A DNA stretch of 64,000 nt from Sphingomonas paeninsulae (GTDB lineage Bacteria > Pseudomonadota > Alphaproteobacteria > Sphingomonadales > Sphingomonadaceae): contig NZ_CP032829.1 in assembly GCF_003660165.1 (NCBI RefSeq), forward strand, positions 1,687,001-1,751,000. Direction: 5' to 3'. Under the pieces are notes generated by a model. That model had not been told where the DNA came from. It saw only the letters and a program-made list of their open reading frames with translations, and ran no database searches. Position 1 is the first letter of the stretch. Each line of letters starts with the position of its first letter. Of the stretch, positions 46,584 to 55,316 are shown in pieces. Both the position numbers and the translations under genes were made by a program.

Positions 46584-48521
46584 ATGATGACTAACGAAAC
46601 GGGCACGGCAGAACGGTCGTCGCGATGGCCCCGCGCACATCGCGTTGGATTGTGGGCTGGCGGTAGCGTTGGAGCAGTTGCTGTCGTTGCTGTTGTTGGG
46701 ATCGGCGCTTTTCCGGTCGATAGCGCACGCAGCTTTATCGAGGGGCGATTGTCCTCCGCCGTCCACGCACCCGTCCATATCGGATCAATCACCCGTGATA
46801 GCTGGTTTTCCTTCACGCCAACGATCGCGTTACGCGACGTTCGGATCGCGCAGCCGGATTGGGTGGGGCCGGGTGACTTTGTCCGCTTGAGCTCGGCGGA
46901 GGTGCGCGTGCCGGTCTTTGCCTTGTTGACCGGTGGCTTTCGACCCGAGCGGGTCCACATCGACGGACTGAAGGTGGCGCTCATGCGCAATGCGGTCGGA
47001 CGCGCCAACTGGGAGCCGGATAAAAAACGCGCACCCGATGCCAGCCGTTCGCAGCCGAAACTATCGGACCTGATTATCACGAACGCAAAATTTTCTTTCC
47101 GGGACGACAAGCGCGGACTGACGATAGCAGGACCGTTGCAGGGTGATGCGCGATCGGGCTTGCGGATTTCAGGGGATGGCAGCTTCCTTGGGAAACCCGC
47201 GCATTTTGAGGCGCGGGGCGGGGCGATCGCGGACATCGACCCAAAGGCTCCTTATCCATTCGATCTGACGCTGACGTCGCCCGCGCTTCATCTGGCAGCC
47301 AAGGGTGCGATGGAGGGCGTGCTCAACACACGGCTGTTCAAGGCTATTATCAACGCTCAGGCGCCAACGCTGAAAAACCTCGACCGGGTGATAGAGGCCG
47401 GGCTGTTCGGCAGTCAGCCTATCGACCTGAATGCCACGGTTCGGCACGATGGGCGTGACTGGTATATCGACAGTATTGCCGGATCGATGGGCCGCTCACG
47501 TTTCGCTGGACGCGCAACGGTATTGAAACGCGACGGGCGGACGAAAATCGACGCCACGATCCGCGCCAGCCAGTTCGATTTCGACGATCTTGCCGATGCA
47601 GAGGGTCTGGGCGATGCTGCTGCACTGAAGGCCCGGCTGGGACCACGGATCGTGCCGACGACGCGGATTAACCTTTCGAAGATTGGCAAGACTGATGGTG
47701 TCGTGCGTTTCTCGGCCGACCGGCTGCTGTTCAAGACTCCTTCGGTTTTTCGCTCGCTGTCGGGTGTCTTAACGCTCGATAATCGCCGCGTGACGATCAC
47801 CGACGTTACAGCGCGACTGCTACAGGGCGCGCTGACCGGAGACGCCCAGATCGACCATCGCAGCGGCGCGCCGAAACTGTCGCTGAACCTGCGCTTTTCG
47901 GGAGCAACACTCGAAACAACTGTTGGCAAGCCGAACGATGTTAGCGGATCGGTGCGTGGACGAATCATCGTGTCCGGGTCGGGCGATACAGTGCGTGAGG
48001 CGATGAGCCATGCGACTGGCCGGGTCGCAATGGTGGCAACGGCGGGCGCGGTAAAGGCGACGGTTGCGGATGTGCTGGGCCAGGATTTGGGGCGAGCGAT
48101 CGAACATCAACTGCGTGACAAACAGGCGAAGGTGCCGCTGCGCTGCCTTGTGGCGAACTTTCGGGCAAGCAACGGTATCCTGACGCCGAACCCGCTCGCG
48201 ATCGATACCGGTGCGTCGGTGGGGCACGGAGGCGGTCAGATTGTGATGAACGGAGAAACGATTGCACTGACCCTGCGCGGGAGTTCGAAGAATCCGAGCG
48301 CGTTGAAGATCGTCGAGCCTATTCGCATTGGCGGTACGCTGAGTTCGCCGTCGATCACGGTGGCAGGGATCGGCAATGCCGGAGAATCAAAGGCCAAGGG
48401 CGCGTTGCGCGTTCTCGGGCGGTCGCTTAAGTCGGCGCTGGGAATTGGGCCTAGAGAGGCTCCGACCGCGGCTCCCGCAGCGCTGAATTGTGCGGGGTTG
48501 GTGGAGGCGGCATTAAAGTAA
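46584..48521 (+). CDS. AsmA family envelope protein
   Basis: The 645-residue product starts at ATG 46584 (a second ATG follows at once). A short cytoplasmic tail and one membrane helix (VGAVAVVAVVGIGAFPV) precede a long beta-rich periplasmic region with AsmA repeats: FIEGRLSSAVHAPVHIGSIT near the start and the C-terminal SGSGDTVREAMSHATGRVAMVATAG. AsmA-like proteins are bridge-like and probably carry phospholipids to the outer membrane. The open frame extends back to 46257 across infA, which is rejected. Confidence 0.87.
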   Translation: MMTNETGTAERSSRWPRAHRVGLWAGGSVGAVAVVAVVGIGAFPVDSARSFIEGRLSSAVHAPVHIGSITRDSWFSFTPTIALRDVRIAQPDWVGPGDFVRLSSAEVRVPVFALLTGGFRPERVHIDGLKVALMRNAVGRANWEPDKKRAPDASRSQPKLSDLIITNAKFSFRDDKRGLTIAGPLQGDARSGLRISGDGSFLGKPAHFEARGGAIADIDPKAPYPFDLTLTSPALHLAAKGAMEGVLNTRLFKAIINAQAPTLKNLDRVIEAGLFGSQPIDLNATVRHDGRDWYIDSIAGSMGRSRFAGRATVLKRDGRTKIDATIRASQFDFDDLADAEGLGDAAALKARLGPRIVPTTRINLSKIGKTDGVVRFSADRLLFKTPSVFRSLSGVLTLDNRRVTITDVTARLLQGALTGDAQIDHRSGAPKLSLNLRFSGATLETTVGKPNDVSGSVRGRIIVSGSGDTVREAMSHATGRVAMVATAGAVKATVADVLGQDLGRAIEHQLRDKQAKVPLRCLVANFRASNGILTPNPLAIDTGASVGHGGGQIVMNGETIALTLRGSSKNPSALKIVEPIRIGGTLSSPSITVAGIGNAGESKAKGALRVLGRSLKSALGIGPREAPTAAPAALNCAGLVEAALK

Positions 48522-48551
48522 AAAGCCCTCTCTCACGAAGGAGAGAGGGCT
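48521..48551 (-). terminator. Intrinsic terminator of hppA
   Basis: An 11-bp perfect stem (AGCCCTCTCTC / GAGAGAGGGCT) with a 6-base loop is followed on the minus strand by five T. It begins 15 bp beyond the hppA stop and abuts the asmA stop, so it ends hppA transcription and may also slow asmA read-through. Confidence 0.88.
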
Positions 48552-48565
48552 CAGGTTCGTGAGTG

Positions 48566-50692
48566 TCAGACCCCGGCGTGGGCGGCCAGAGCAGCGAGCA
48601 ACAACAATGCGACGATGTTCGTGATCTTGATCATCGGGTTCACCGCTGGCCCGGCTGTGTCCTTGTAAGGATCGCCGACGGTATCGCCGGTGACGGCTGC
48701 CTTGTGAGCCTCCGACCCTTTGCCGCCGTGGTTGCCGTCCTCGATGAACTTCTTGGCGTTATCCCACGCACCGCCGCCGCTGGTCATCGATATAGCGACG
48801 AACAGGCCTGAGACGATTACGCCGAGCAAGAGCGCGCCAAGGGCAGCAAACCCTTCGGCCTGTCCAGCGACTGCGGTGATGACGAAATACACCACGATTG
48901 GGGTCAAGACCGGCAGCAGCGACGGAATGATCATTTCCTTGATCGCCGCCTTTGTCACCAGATCGACGGTGCGAGCATAGTCCGGCTTCGACGTGCCATC
49001 CATGATTCCCTTGTTCTCGGCAAACTGCGCGCGAACGTCTTTCACGACGTCGCCGGCAGCACGACCGACAGCGGTCATGCCCATCGCTCCGAACAGATAC
49101 GGCAGCAATGCGCCGAGCAGCAACCCGACGATGACATAAGGGTTTTTCAGGCTGAAATCGACGATGAGGTTCGGAAAGAACTCCGCCAGATCGGTTGTGT
49201 ACGCCGCAAACAGCACCAGCGCCGCCAAGCCAGCCGAACCGATGGCATAACCCTTGGTAACGGCTTTGGTGGTGTTGCCGACCGCATCGAGTGCGTCGGT
49301 GCGATGGCGGACTTCATCCTCCATGCCCGCCATTTCAGCGATGCCGCCTGCGTTGTCGGTGACGGGACCATAAGCGTCGAGCGCGACAACCATTCCGGCG
49401 AGTGCCAGCATGGCGGTTGCGGCGAATGCGATGCCGATCAGTCCCGCCAGTTTGAATGCGACGATGATGCCGATAACGATCACCAGTGTCGGCATGGCCG
49501 TCGATTCGAGGCTGATCGCCAGCCCCTGAATGACGTTCGTGCCGTGGCCGGTTTCGGATGCCTTGGCGATGCTGCGAACCGGACGATAGTTGGTGCCGGT
49601 GTAATATTCGGTGATCCACACCAACGCGCCAGTGACGGCGAGACCGACCATCATCGACCAGAACAATGCCATTCCGGTAAAGGTTGCGCTTTCGCCGCTG
49701 GGTGTCGAGCCGATGACTGCGTTCATGTCTTTCAGGACATAGTGCGTGGCGAAATAGATAGCGGGAACCGACAGGATCGCGGTCGTCCAGAAGCCCTTGT
49801 ACAGCGCGCCCATGATCGACTGGCCCTTGCCGAGGCGGACCATGTAGGTACCGATGATAGAGGTAAAGATGCAGACGCCGCCGATAACGAGCGGCAGGCT
49901 CATCAGCGTATAAAGCTGATCGCTGGCGACGTGGACAAGCAGGCTGAGCAACACCATGGTCGCGCCGACGGTGACAACATAGGTTTCAAACAAATCGGCC
50001 GCCATACCGGCGCAATCACCAACATTGTCGCCGACGTTATCCGCGATAACGGCCGGGTTGCGTGGGTCGTCCTCCGGGATTCCGGCTTCGACCTTGCCGA
50101 CCAGATCGGCTCCGACATCGGCTGCCTTGGTAAAGATACCGCCGCCGAGACGCGCGAAGATCGAGATCAGCGATGCGCCGAATGCGAGAGCGACGAGGCC
50201 GTTGACGACGGTGCGGTCATCAGGGTTGCCGACAGAGTGACCGGCGACCTGTGTCAGATAATAAAAGAAACATGCGATCGCCAACAGCGCGAGGCCCGCC
50301 ACCAGCATCCCGGTAATCGCACCTGCGCGGAATGCGACGGTCAGGCCGTTCTGCAATCCGGTGCGGGCAGCTTCGGCGGTGCGGACGTTCGCGCGCACAG
50401 AGATGTTCATGCCGATGAACCCGGCCGCGCCAGAAAGCAGCGATCCGATCAGGAAACCGACCGCTGAGATCGTACCGAGAAACGCAAAGACGATGATCGC
50501 AACAACGATGCCGACAAAGGCGATGGTGCGATACTGCCGGCCGAGATAGGCACGCGCGCCCTCTTGAATGGCGGCGGCGATTTCCTGCATTTTGGCATTG
50601 CCCGCAGGGGCGGCCAAAACCTGGCGGCTGGTAATGAAACCATAGAGTACGGCAACGATGCCGCACACGATGGCGAACAGTACAAGGTTCAT
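48566..50692 (-). CDS. hppA: Membrane proton-translocating pyrophosphatase
   Basis: This 708-residue integral pump couples pyrophosphate hydrolysis to proton export. Seen: the substrate-site motif [61 protein letters not shown]-type C-terminal motif and many membrane helices. [16 protein letters not shown] carries Lys at the position that marks potassium-independent enzymes. It would also drain pyrophosphate from prenyl synthases and other biosynthesis. Confidence 0.96.
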   Translation of the reverse strand: MNLVLFAIVCGIVAVLYGFITSRQVLAAPAGNAKMQEIAAAIQEGARAYLGRQYRTIAFVGIVVAIIVFAFLGTISAVGFLIGSLLSGAAGFIGMNISVRANVRTAEAARTGLQNGLTVAFRAGAITGMLVAGLALLAIACFFYYLTQVAGHSVGNPDDRTVVNGLVALAFGASLISIFARLGGGIFTKAADVGADLVGKVEAGIPEDDPRNPAVIADNVGDNVGDCAGMAADLFETYVVTVGATMVLLSLLVHVASDQLYTLMSLPLVIGGVCIFTSIIGTYMVRLGKGQSIMGALYKGFWTTAILSVPAIYFATHYVLKDMNAVIGSTPSGESATFTGMALFWSMMVGLAVTGALVWITEYYTGTNYRPVRSIAKASETGHGTNVIQGLAISLESTAMPTLVIVIGIIVAFKLAGLIGIAFAATAMLALAGMVVALDAYGPVTDNAGGIAEMAGMEDEVRHRTDALDAVGNTTKAVTKGYAIGSAGLAALVLFAAYTTDLAEFFPNLIVDFSLKNPYVIVGLLLGALLPYLFGAMGMTAVGRAAGDVVKDVRAQFAENKGIMDGTSKPDYARTVDLVTKAAIKEMIIPSLLPVLTPIVVYFVITAVAGQAEGFAALGALLLGVIVSGLFVAISMTSGGGAWDNAKKFIEDGNHGGKGSEAHKAAVTGDTVGDPYKDTAGPAVNPMIKITNIVALLLLAALAAHAGV

Positions 50693-50790
50693 AATTTGGG
50701 CATCCTCTTCCCTGTTTTACCTCCGCCGATTTTGTTCGACATCAGGTATTTAGGAGAGGGTATAAGCAAGGTGTTGCAAGCGATGCAACT

Positions 50791-51669
50791 TTATTGGGCG
50801 GCGGCCTGATGCAGCCAGCCGAGGGGGTTCGGAAGCGGGACCGGGCCGCTCGCATCGCAGAGGGTCAGGCCAGTGCCCCATGCAAATGTTCCAATCCGGC
50901 TGGCGTTAACCGGCAGAGCCGCGTCCGGGGCGGCGGCGAACAACAATTCGTAATCGTCACCTGCGGTCAGGGCCGCCATCCATTCGCCGACGATGGGAAC
51001 CGCGTCGATGTCGATTTCGAGCGCCAGATTACTGGCCGCGGCCATGCGCTGCGCATCGATCAGCAGCCCGTCCGAAACGTCCATCATCGCATGGACGATG
51101 GGACCGAGAGCCCGACCCTCGGAAAGTCGCGGGGTGGGGCGGCGGTATCGCTCGACATTCTCGCCCGTGGCCGCGCTGGATTCACGGAGTTCGGCAAGCC
51201 CCAGACCCGCCATGCCGATGGTCCCCGTGACATAAAGCGCGTCGCCAGCCTGTGCGCCGGATCGCGATGGCGCAATGGAACTGCGGCCGATGGCGGTCAG
51301 CGACAGGACGCGCGGGGCCGCCGGGTTCGAAACCGTGTCACCACCGAGCAGCGCCGTTTCGAAATGTTCGAGAGCGCAGGAGAGTCCTGTAACGAATGCC
51401 TTATCCCAAGCCGTATCGACACCGAGCGTATAGCCCATCAGGACGCCGACCGGGGTTGCTCCCTTGGCGGCGAGATCGGACAGATTCACCGCGAGCAGCT
51501 TCCACGCGACCTCTCCGGGTGGATCGTCGGAGAGGTAATGGACGCCCTCGACCAGCATGTCGTGGGTAAACACCAGATCACCGAGGACCGCCGCATCATC
51601 GGCAAACCCCCGCGCGGCGGGGTGGGTGGCGAGCGGGCGGAGCAGGGCGAGGAAATCGGCTTCGTTCAT
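50791..51669 (-). CDS. thiL: Thiamine-monophosphate kinase
   Basis: This 292-residue kinase makes thiamine diphosphate. Seen: GFADDAAVLGDLVFTHDMLVEGVHYL with the metal Asp residues, NLSDLAAKGATPVGVLMGYTL, MMDVSDGLLIDAQRMA and LTAGDDYELLFAA. ATG 51669 (MNEADFLALLRPLA) is the family start. An in-frame extension to 51735 is only translation of the REP-like palindrome and is rejected. Confidence 0.94.
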   Translation of the reverse strand: MNEADFLALLRPLATHPAARGFADDAAVLGDLVFTHDMLVEGVHYLSDDPPGEVAWKLLAVNLSDLAAKGATPVGVLMGYTLGVDTAWDKAFVTGLSCALEHFETALLGGDTVSNPAAPRVLSLTAIGRSSIAPSRSGAQAGDALYVTGTIGMAGLGLAELRESSAATGENVERYRRPTPRLSEGRALGPIVHAMMDVSDGLLIDAQRMAAASNLALEIDIDAVPIVGEWMAALTAGDDYELLFAAAPDAALPVNASRIGTFAWGTGLTLCDASGPVPLPNPLGWLHQAAAQ

Positions 51670-51695
51670 TTCAGCCTTTTTTAACGCGAAACCTT

Positions 51696-51726
51696 CCGCC
51701 TCCCTGAGCCTGTCGAAGGGAGGCGG
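51696..51726. repeat. REP-like palindrome between murA and thiL
   Basis: A 31-base element with perfect 10-base arms (CCGCCTCCCT / AGGGAGGCGG) encloses GAGCCTGTCGA; the core CCCTGAGCCTGTCGAAGGG is the same family as at 19679 and 32313. It lies 20 bp past the murA stop and can fold as a strong hairpin on either strand, so it may cap the murA transcript. Confidence 0.85.
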
Positions 51727-51745
51727 TAATCTCAAGATTTAACCC

Positions 51746-53029
51746 TTACCCGTCGCTATCCCGCTCGATATCCGCCCCGATGCCCTGCAATTTCTCTTCC
51801 AGCCGCTCATACCCGCGATCGAGGTGATACACCCGCTGAACATGCGTCTCCCCCTGCGCCGCGAGGCCAGCAATAATCAGGCTCATCGAGGCTCGCAGAT
51901 CGGTCGCCATGACCGGCGCACCGTTCAGTACTGGAACCCCTCGAACGACCGCCGAACGGCCGGTAACCTGAATGTCGGCCCCCATGCGCGCCAGTTCGGG
52001 GACGTGCATATATCGGTTTTCAAAGATGGTTTCGGTCAACACACTGGCACCATTCGCCATGCACAGCATCGCCATGAACTGCGCCTGCATATCGGTCGCG
52101 AAACCGGGGTAGGGAGCGGTGGACAGGGTGAGCGGCCCCAGCTTGCCATCGGCGGATACCCTGATCGCATCTTTCAATGCTTCGATCTTCACGCCCGCTT
52201 CGGCAAGCGCGTCGAATGTCGCCGCCATTTCGTGCAGGTCTGCTCCGACCAGATCGACGCTGCCGCCGGTAATTGCGGCGGCGCAGGCATAGCTGCCCGC
52301 TTCGATACGGTCGGGCATCACGGCATAGGTCGCGCCGTGAAGACGGTCCTTGCCTTCGATCGTCAGGGTTTCGGTGCCGATGCCATCAATGACTGCGCCC
52401 ATTGCGACGAGGCAATTACACAGATCAACGATCTCTGGCTCGCGTGCCGCGTTCTCGATGACCGAGGTGCCCCGGCATAATGTCGCGGCCATCAACGCGT
52501 TCTCGGTCGCGCCGACCGATACGACGGGAAACCGGACCGTGCCGCCCGACAGCCTGCCTCCGGGAGCAATGGCTTTTACATAGCCCGATGTGATTTCGAT
52601 TTCCGCACCGAATGCTTCGAGGGCCTTCAGGTGAAGGTCGATCGGGCGGTTGCCGATCGCGCATCCGCCGGGCAGCGAAACCGTCGCTTCACCCATGCGT
52701 GCAACCAATGGGCCGAGCACAAGGATCGACGCGCGCATCTTGCGCACGATGTCATATGGCGCGGTGGTTGATGTGACGCGGTTCGCACGCAGCGTCATCA
52801 CGCGGCCGAATTCGTTGGGGTTCGCGCCCTCGACCATCGTCGAAACGCCAAGCTGATTGAGCAAGTGGCCAAAGCCATCGACATCGGCGAGGCGCGGCAG
52901 ATTGCGCAGCGTCAGCGGCTCGTCGGTCAGCAACGCACACGGCATCAGCGTGAGCGCGGCATTCTTTGCCCCGGAAATGTGAATGCGCCCCGACAGCCTG
53001 TTGCCGCCACGAATGATAATACGGTCCAT
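51746..53029 (-). CDS. murA: UDP-N-acetylglucosamine 1-carboxyvinyltransferase
   Basis: The 427-residue enzyme catalyses the first committed step of peptidoglycan synthesis. Seen: [34 protein letters not shown], the active-site Cys in [17 protein letters not shown] (the residue fosfomycin alkylates) and [21 protein letters not shown] 53029 gives the standard N terminus; the open frame to 53128 is rejected. A GC-rich hairpin (53055-53073) lies in its leader. Confidence 0.97.
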   Translation of the reverse strand: MDRIIIRGGNRLSGRIHISGAKNAALTLMPCALLTDEPLTLRNLPRLADVDGFGHLLNQLGVSTMVEGANPNEFGRVMTLRANRVTSTTAPYDIVRKMRASILVLGPLVARMGEATVSLPGGCAIGNRPIDLHLKALEAFGAEIEITSGYVKAIAPGGRLSGGTVRFPVVSVGATENALMAATLCRGTSVIENAAREPEIVDLCNCLVAMGAVIDGIGTETLTIEGKDRLHGATYAVMPDRIEAGSYACAAAITGGSVDLVGADLHEMAATFDALAEAGVKIEALKDAIRVSADGKLGPLTLSTAPYPGFATDMQAQFMAMLCMANGASVLTETIFENRYMHVPELARMGADIQVTGRSAVVRGVPVLNGAPVMATDLRASMSLIIAGLAAQGETHVQRVYHLDRGYERLEEKLQGIGADIERDSDG

Positions 53030-53080
53030 ATCGCGGTGTTTAGCGGCGGAGGACGGAGGCGCAAGCCGCCTCCCTATTAT

Positions 53081-53144
53081 GCAACTTAATGGTTGCGAAT
53101 CGCTTTCGATTATGGAATGAATATGCAATCAGGAGGTTGCATAT
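53081..53144. promoter_or_regulatory. Two inverted repeats, likely ArsR operators
   Basis: Repeat 1 is GCAAC-N6-GTTGC at 53081-53096. Repeat 2 is a perfect ATATGCAA-N8-TTGCATAT at 53121-53144, whose spacer contains the AGGAGG ribosome site and whose right arm overlaps the ATG at 53143. Both share a TTGCA half-site. Binding by the ArsR protein encoded downstream would block both transcription and translation of the pair; this is an inference. Confidence 0.65.
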
Positions 53145-53586
53145 GACAGACCGAATTGAAAAGACGATTGAACTAAAAGCGCCGATCGAGCGCGTGTGGC
53201 GTGCGTTGAGCGATTATCGCGAATTTGGAACGTGGTTTCGGGTCGAAATCGAAGCACCATTCGAGGCTGGAAAGGCTGCGCGCGGAAAGATGAATTTTTC
53301 TGGCAGGGAGTTCATCTGGAATGCCGTGATCAAGCGCATGGACGCACCGGAACATTTCGCATTCACCTGGCATCCCTATGCCGTCGGTCCGGACCGCGAC
53401 TATTCGGGCGAACCCCAGACGCTCATCGAATTTACGCTGAAAGCCACCGACACGGGGACGCACCTGACAGTCGTGGAATCGGGCTTTGATTCGTTGCCTG
53501 AAGGACGTCGCGAAGAGGCTTGGCGTATGAACGATGGCGGCTGGACTCAGCAGCTCGGAAATATCCGCGACCATGTCGAGGTCTGA
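53143..53586 (+). CDS. SRPBCC (AHSA1-like) family protein
   Basis: The 147-residue product follows a perfect AGGAGG. The START/AHSA1-like fold is shown by MTDRIEKTIELKAPIERVWRALSDYREFGTWF, FTWHPYAVGPDRDYSGEPQTLIEFTL and the terminal helix around NDGGWTQQLGNIRDHVEV. Such proteins bind hydrophobic ligands in a deep cavity. It overlaps the ArsR gene by 14 bases, a frequent ArsR-SRPBCC pairing. Confidence 0.9.
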   Translation: MTDRIEKTIELKAPIERVWRALSDYREFGTWFRVEIEAPFEAGKAARGKMNFSGREFIWNAVIKRMDAPEHFAFTWHPYAVGPDRDYSGEPQTLIEFTLKATDTGTHLTVVESGFDSLPEGRREEAWRMNDGGWTQQLGNIRDHVEV

Positions 53587-53896
53587 ACTGAATCAGGCAT
53601 CGGTGTTTGCCGCGTTGGGCGATCCGACGCGGCTCGCGCTGCTGGCAAAAATTTCGACCGGCGGTAACCAGTCGATCGCACGATTGGCATCGGGAAGCGC
53701 GGTCAGTCGTCAGGCGATTACTAAGCATCTGCGTGTGCTGGAGGACGTCAAGCTGGTGAAGAGCGTTCGGGCCGGGCGGGAAATGCACTTTGCATTTCAG
53801 CCCGAAGCCGTAGCCGCGTCGCGTCGGTATCTGGATGAAGTGTCGCGGCAATGGGATGCAGCGTTGGACCGGTTGCAGTTGTTCGTGGAAGAGTAA
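53573..53896 (+). CDS. ArsR family transcriptional regulator
   Basis: The 107-residue winged-helix protein starts MSRSELNQASVFAALGDPTRLALLAKI and has the recognition helix SAVSRQAITKHLRVLEDVKLVKS, then VRAGREMHFAFQPEAVAASRRYLDEV. There is no CxC metal motif, so it is the non-metal subgroup found with SRPBCC partners. It probably represses its own operon through the palindromes upstream. Confidence 0.9.
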   Translation: MSRSELNQASVFAALGDPTRLALLAKISTGGNQSIARLASGSAVSRQAITKHLRVLEDVKLVKSVRAGREMHFAFQPEAVAASRRYLDEVSRQWDAALDRLQLFVEE

Positions 53897-53940
53897 TCAG
53901 GCCTTTTTCCGACGTGGTCCCAGCTTTTCCACAGCGCGGC

Positions 53941-54303
53941 TTAAGCTTTTTCCAGCGTACATTGCAGCGGATGTTGATTCTGGCGCGCAAAGTCCATGAC
54001 CTGCGTCACCTTGGTTTCGGCAACCTCATATGTGAAAATGCCGCAGACGCCGACGCCTTTTTGATGGACGTGGAGCATTACGCGAGTCGCATCCTCGATG
54101 CTCATGCGAAAGAAAGTTTGCAGGCATTGCACGACGAATTCCATCGGCGTGTAATCGTCGTTCAGCATCAACACCTTGTAGGGCGAAGGCTTTTTGGTGC
54201 GCGTCCGCGTTCGGGTTGCGACACCAAGACCGGTCCCGTTTTCTTCGTCATTGCCGCGACGTTCGTTGGCCGATGTAATTTGCATATCGCCAGAATATGG
54301 CAT
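53941..54303 (-). CDS. clpS: ClpS, ATP-dependent Clp protease adaptor
   Basis: ClpS delivers N-degron substrates to ClpAP. The core is [58 protein letters not shown], with the N-degron pocket residues ([19 protein letters not shown]). A flexible Asn/Glu/Arg/Thr-rich N-terminal tail follows ATG 54303; ATG 54285 is an alternative and neither has a strong ribosome site. clpA is not in the window. Confidence 0.92.
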   Translation of the reverse strand: MPYSGDMQITSANERRGNDEENGTGLGVATRTRTRTKKPSPYKVLMLNDDYTPMEFVVQCLQTFFRMSIEDATRVMLHVHQKGVGVCGIFTYEVAETKVTQVMDFARQNQHPLQCTLEKA

Positions 54304-54342
54304 CGCCGCGCACTGGGGCAATAGCGCACCGGGTTTGGCGCA

Positions 54343-54376
54343 CAAAAAAGCCGTCCCCGCAGTTTGCGAGAACGGC
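54343..54376 (-). terminator. Intrinsic terminator after the phasin gene
   Basis: On the minus strand GCCGT...ACGGC with inner CGCA/TGCG pairs forms a stable stem (54350-54376) followed by six T. It starts about 20 bp past the phasin stop and ends just before clpS, separating the two units. Confidence 0.82.
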
Positions 54377-54396
54377 CATTTCGATAGCGAATTGAA

Positions 54397-55206
54397 TTAA
54401 GCGGAGACGGCAGTCTTCACTTTTTCGACGGCTAGCGCGTAGCGGCTCTGGATCGGCTGGGCGATTTCGCCGAGCAGCTTCATGTAGTTCTCACCGAACT
54501 TCGAAGCTTCACCAACAAACGCATCGAGCGACGATTTCGCCAGCTCCGACTGAAGCTGAAAGAATTCGGTCGGCGATTTCAGACCGGCAAACTGCTTGGC
54601 AGTCGCATTGGCTTTTTCGATCGAGGTGCGGCCGTAGTCGGTGGCGTATTTCGCGATCTCTTCGGCACCCTTGGCTGCAACGCGGCCCGATGCGACGACG
54701 GCTTCAAGATTACCCTTCGAAAACTCGACGAGTTCCTCGACGTTCTTCGAACCCTTTTCCATAACCGACTTTACGCGAGCGGTGGCATCGGCGGTGAAGT
54801 TCTGGACGCTATTTTCAATCTTAGTGAAAGTCTCAGTCACTTTGGCTTTTCCTTCGGTGATGAGCGGCGCAGAAACGGGCGTCGCGCGTTTTAACGGGGG
54901 AACGGCAGCGGTCGGGGCTTTTGGCTTGGGCTTCGTCACCGGTTTGGCTGCGACTGCCGGCTTCGGCATCTTGCGGACAGGTGGCGCGATCGACGGCTTG
55001 GCAGGAATCGATTTGGCAACAGCAGGTGCTGCCTTTGCCGTGACCGTTGGCGTCAACGATTTAGCGCCGTTCGACGGCGCTGGCTTGGCAACAAGCGCCG
55101 GTTTCGCGACGAGAGCTGGTTTCGCGAAAAGCGAGATCGCGTCGGCGGGAAGCGGCGTTTTCACGGCTGCGGCGAATGGTAATTTCAAAATAGGTTTATC
55201 GGCCAA
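54397..55206 (-). CDS. phaP: Phasin family protein
   Basis: This PHA-granule surface protein has a C-terminal phasin domain (about the last 120 residues: KSVMEKGSKNVEELVEFSKGNLEAVVASGRVAAKGAEEIAKYATDYGRTSIEKA) and an N-terminal Ala/Pro/Lys-rich region with AKPALV repeats that could contact DNA or granules. TTG 55206 is chosen because GGAGG lies 5 bases upstream; a longer TTG form starts at 55266. It follows phaC by 110 bp, with a palindromic element between. Confidence 0.85.
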   Translation of the reverse strand: MADKPILKLPFAAAVKTPLPADAISLFAKPALVAKPALVAKPAPSNGAKSLTPTVTAKAAPAVAKSIPAKPSIAPPVRKMPKPAVAAKPVTKPKPKAPTAAVPPLKRATPVSAPLITEGKAKVTETFTKIENSVQNFTADATARVKSVMEKGSKNVEELVEFSKGNLEAVVASGRVAAKGAEEIAKYATDYGRTSIEKANATAKQFAGLKSPTEFFQLQSELAKSSLDAFVGEASKFGENYMKLLGEIAQPIQSRYALAVEKVKTAVSA

Positions 55207-55222
55207 TTCGGCCTCCGAGCCG

Positions 55223-55290
55223 TTATGTTGCAATGCACCATATACGCCATAAAAAAGAGAATGCAAGAGAATTGGTGCGCTGCAACATAA
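55223..55290. promoter_or_regulatory. Inverted TTATGTTGCA elements upstream of phasin
   Basis: TTATGTTGCA (55223-55232) and TGCAACATAA (55281-55290) form a 10-base perfect inverted pair, extending to 15 of 17 matches (GGTGC..TGCAACATAA on each strand). TGC/GCA-rich sites in front of phasin genes are bound by PhaR-type repressors in other alphaproteobacteria. No phaR gene is in the window, so binding is inferred. Confidence 0.55.
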
Positions 55291-55316
55291 GCGACTTGTC
55301 GTTGTAAAAGAACGAG

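Noticed and set aside
53055-53073. GC-rich hairpin GGAGGC...GCCTCC before murA
   Set aside because: No T run follows on either strand, so it is not called a terminator. It may be a leader structure, but nothing more supports it.
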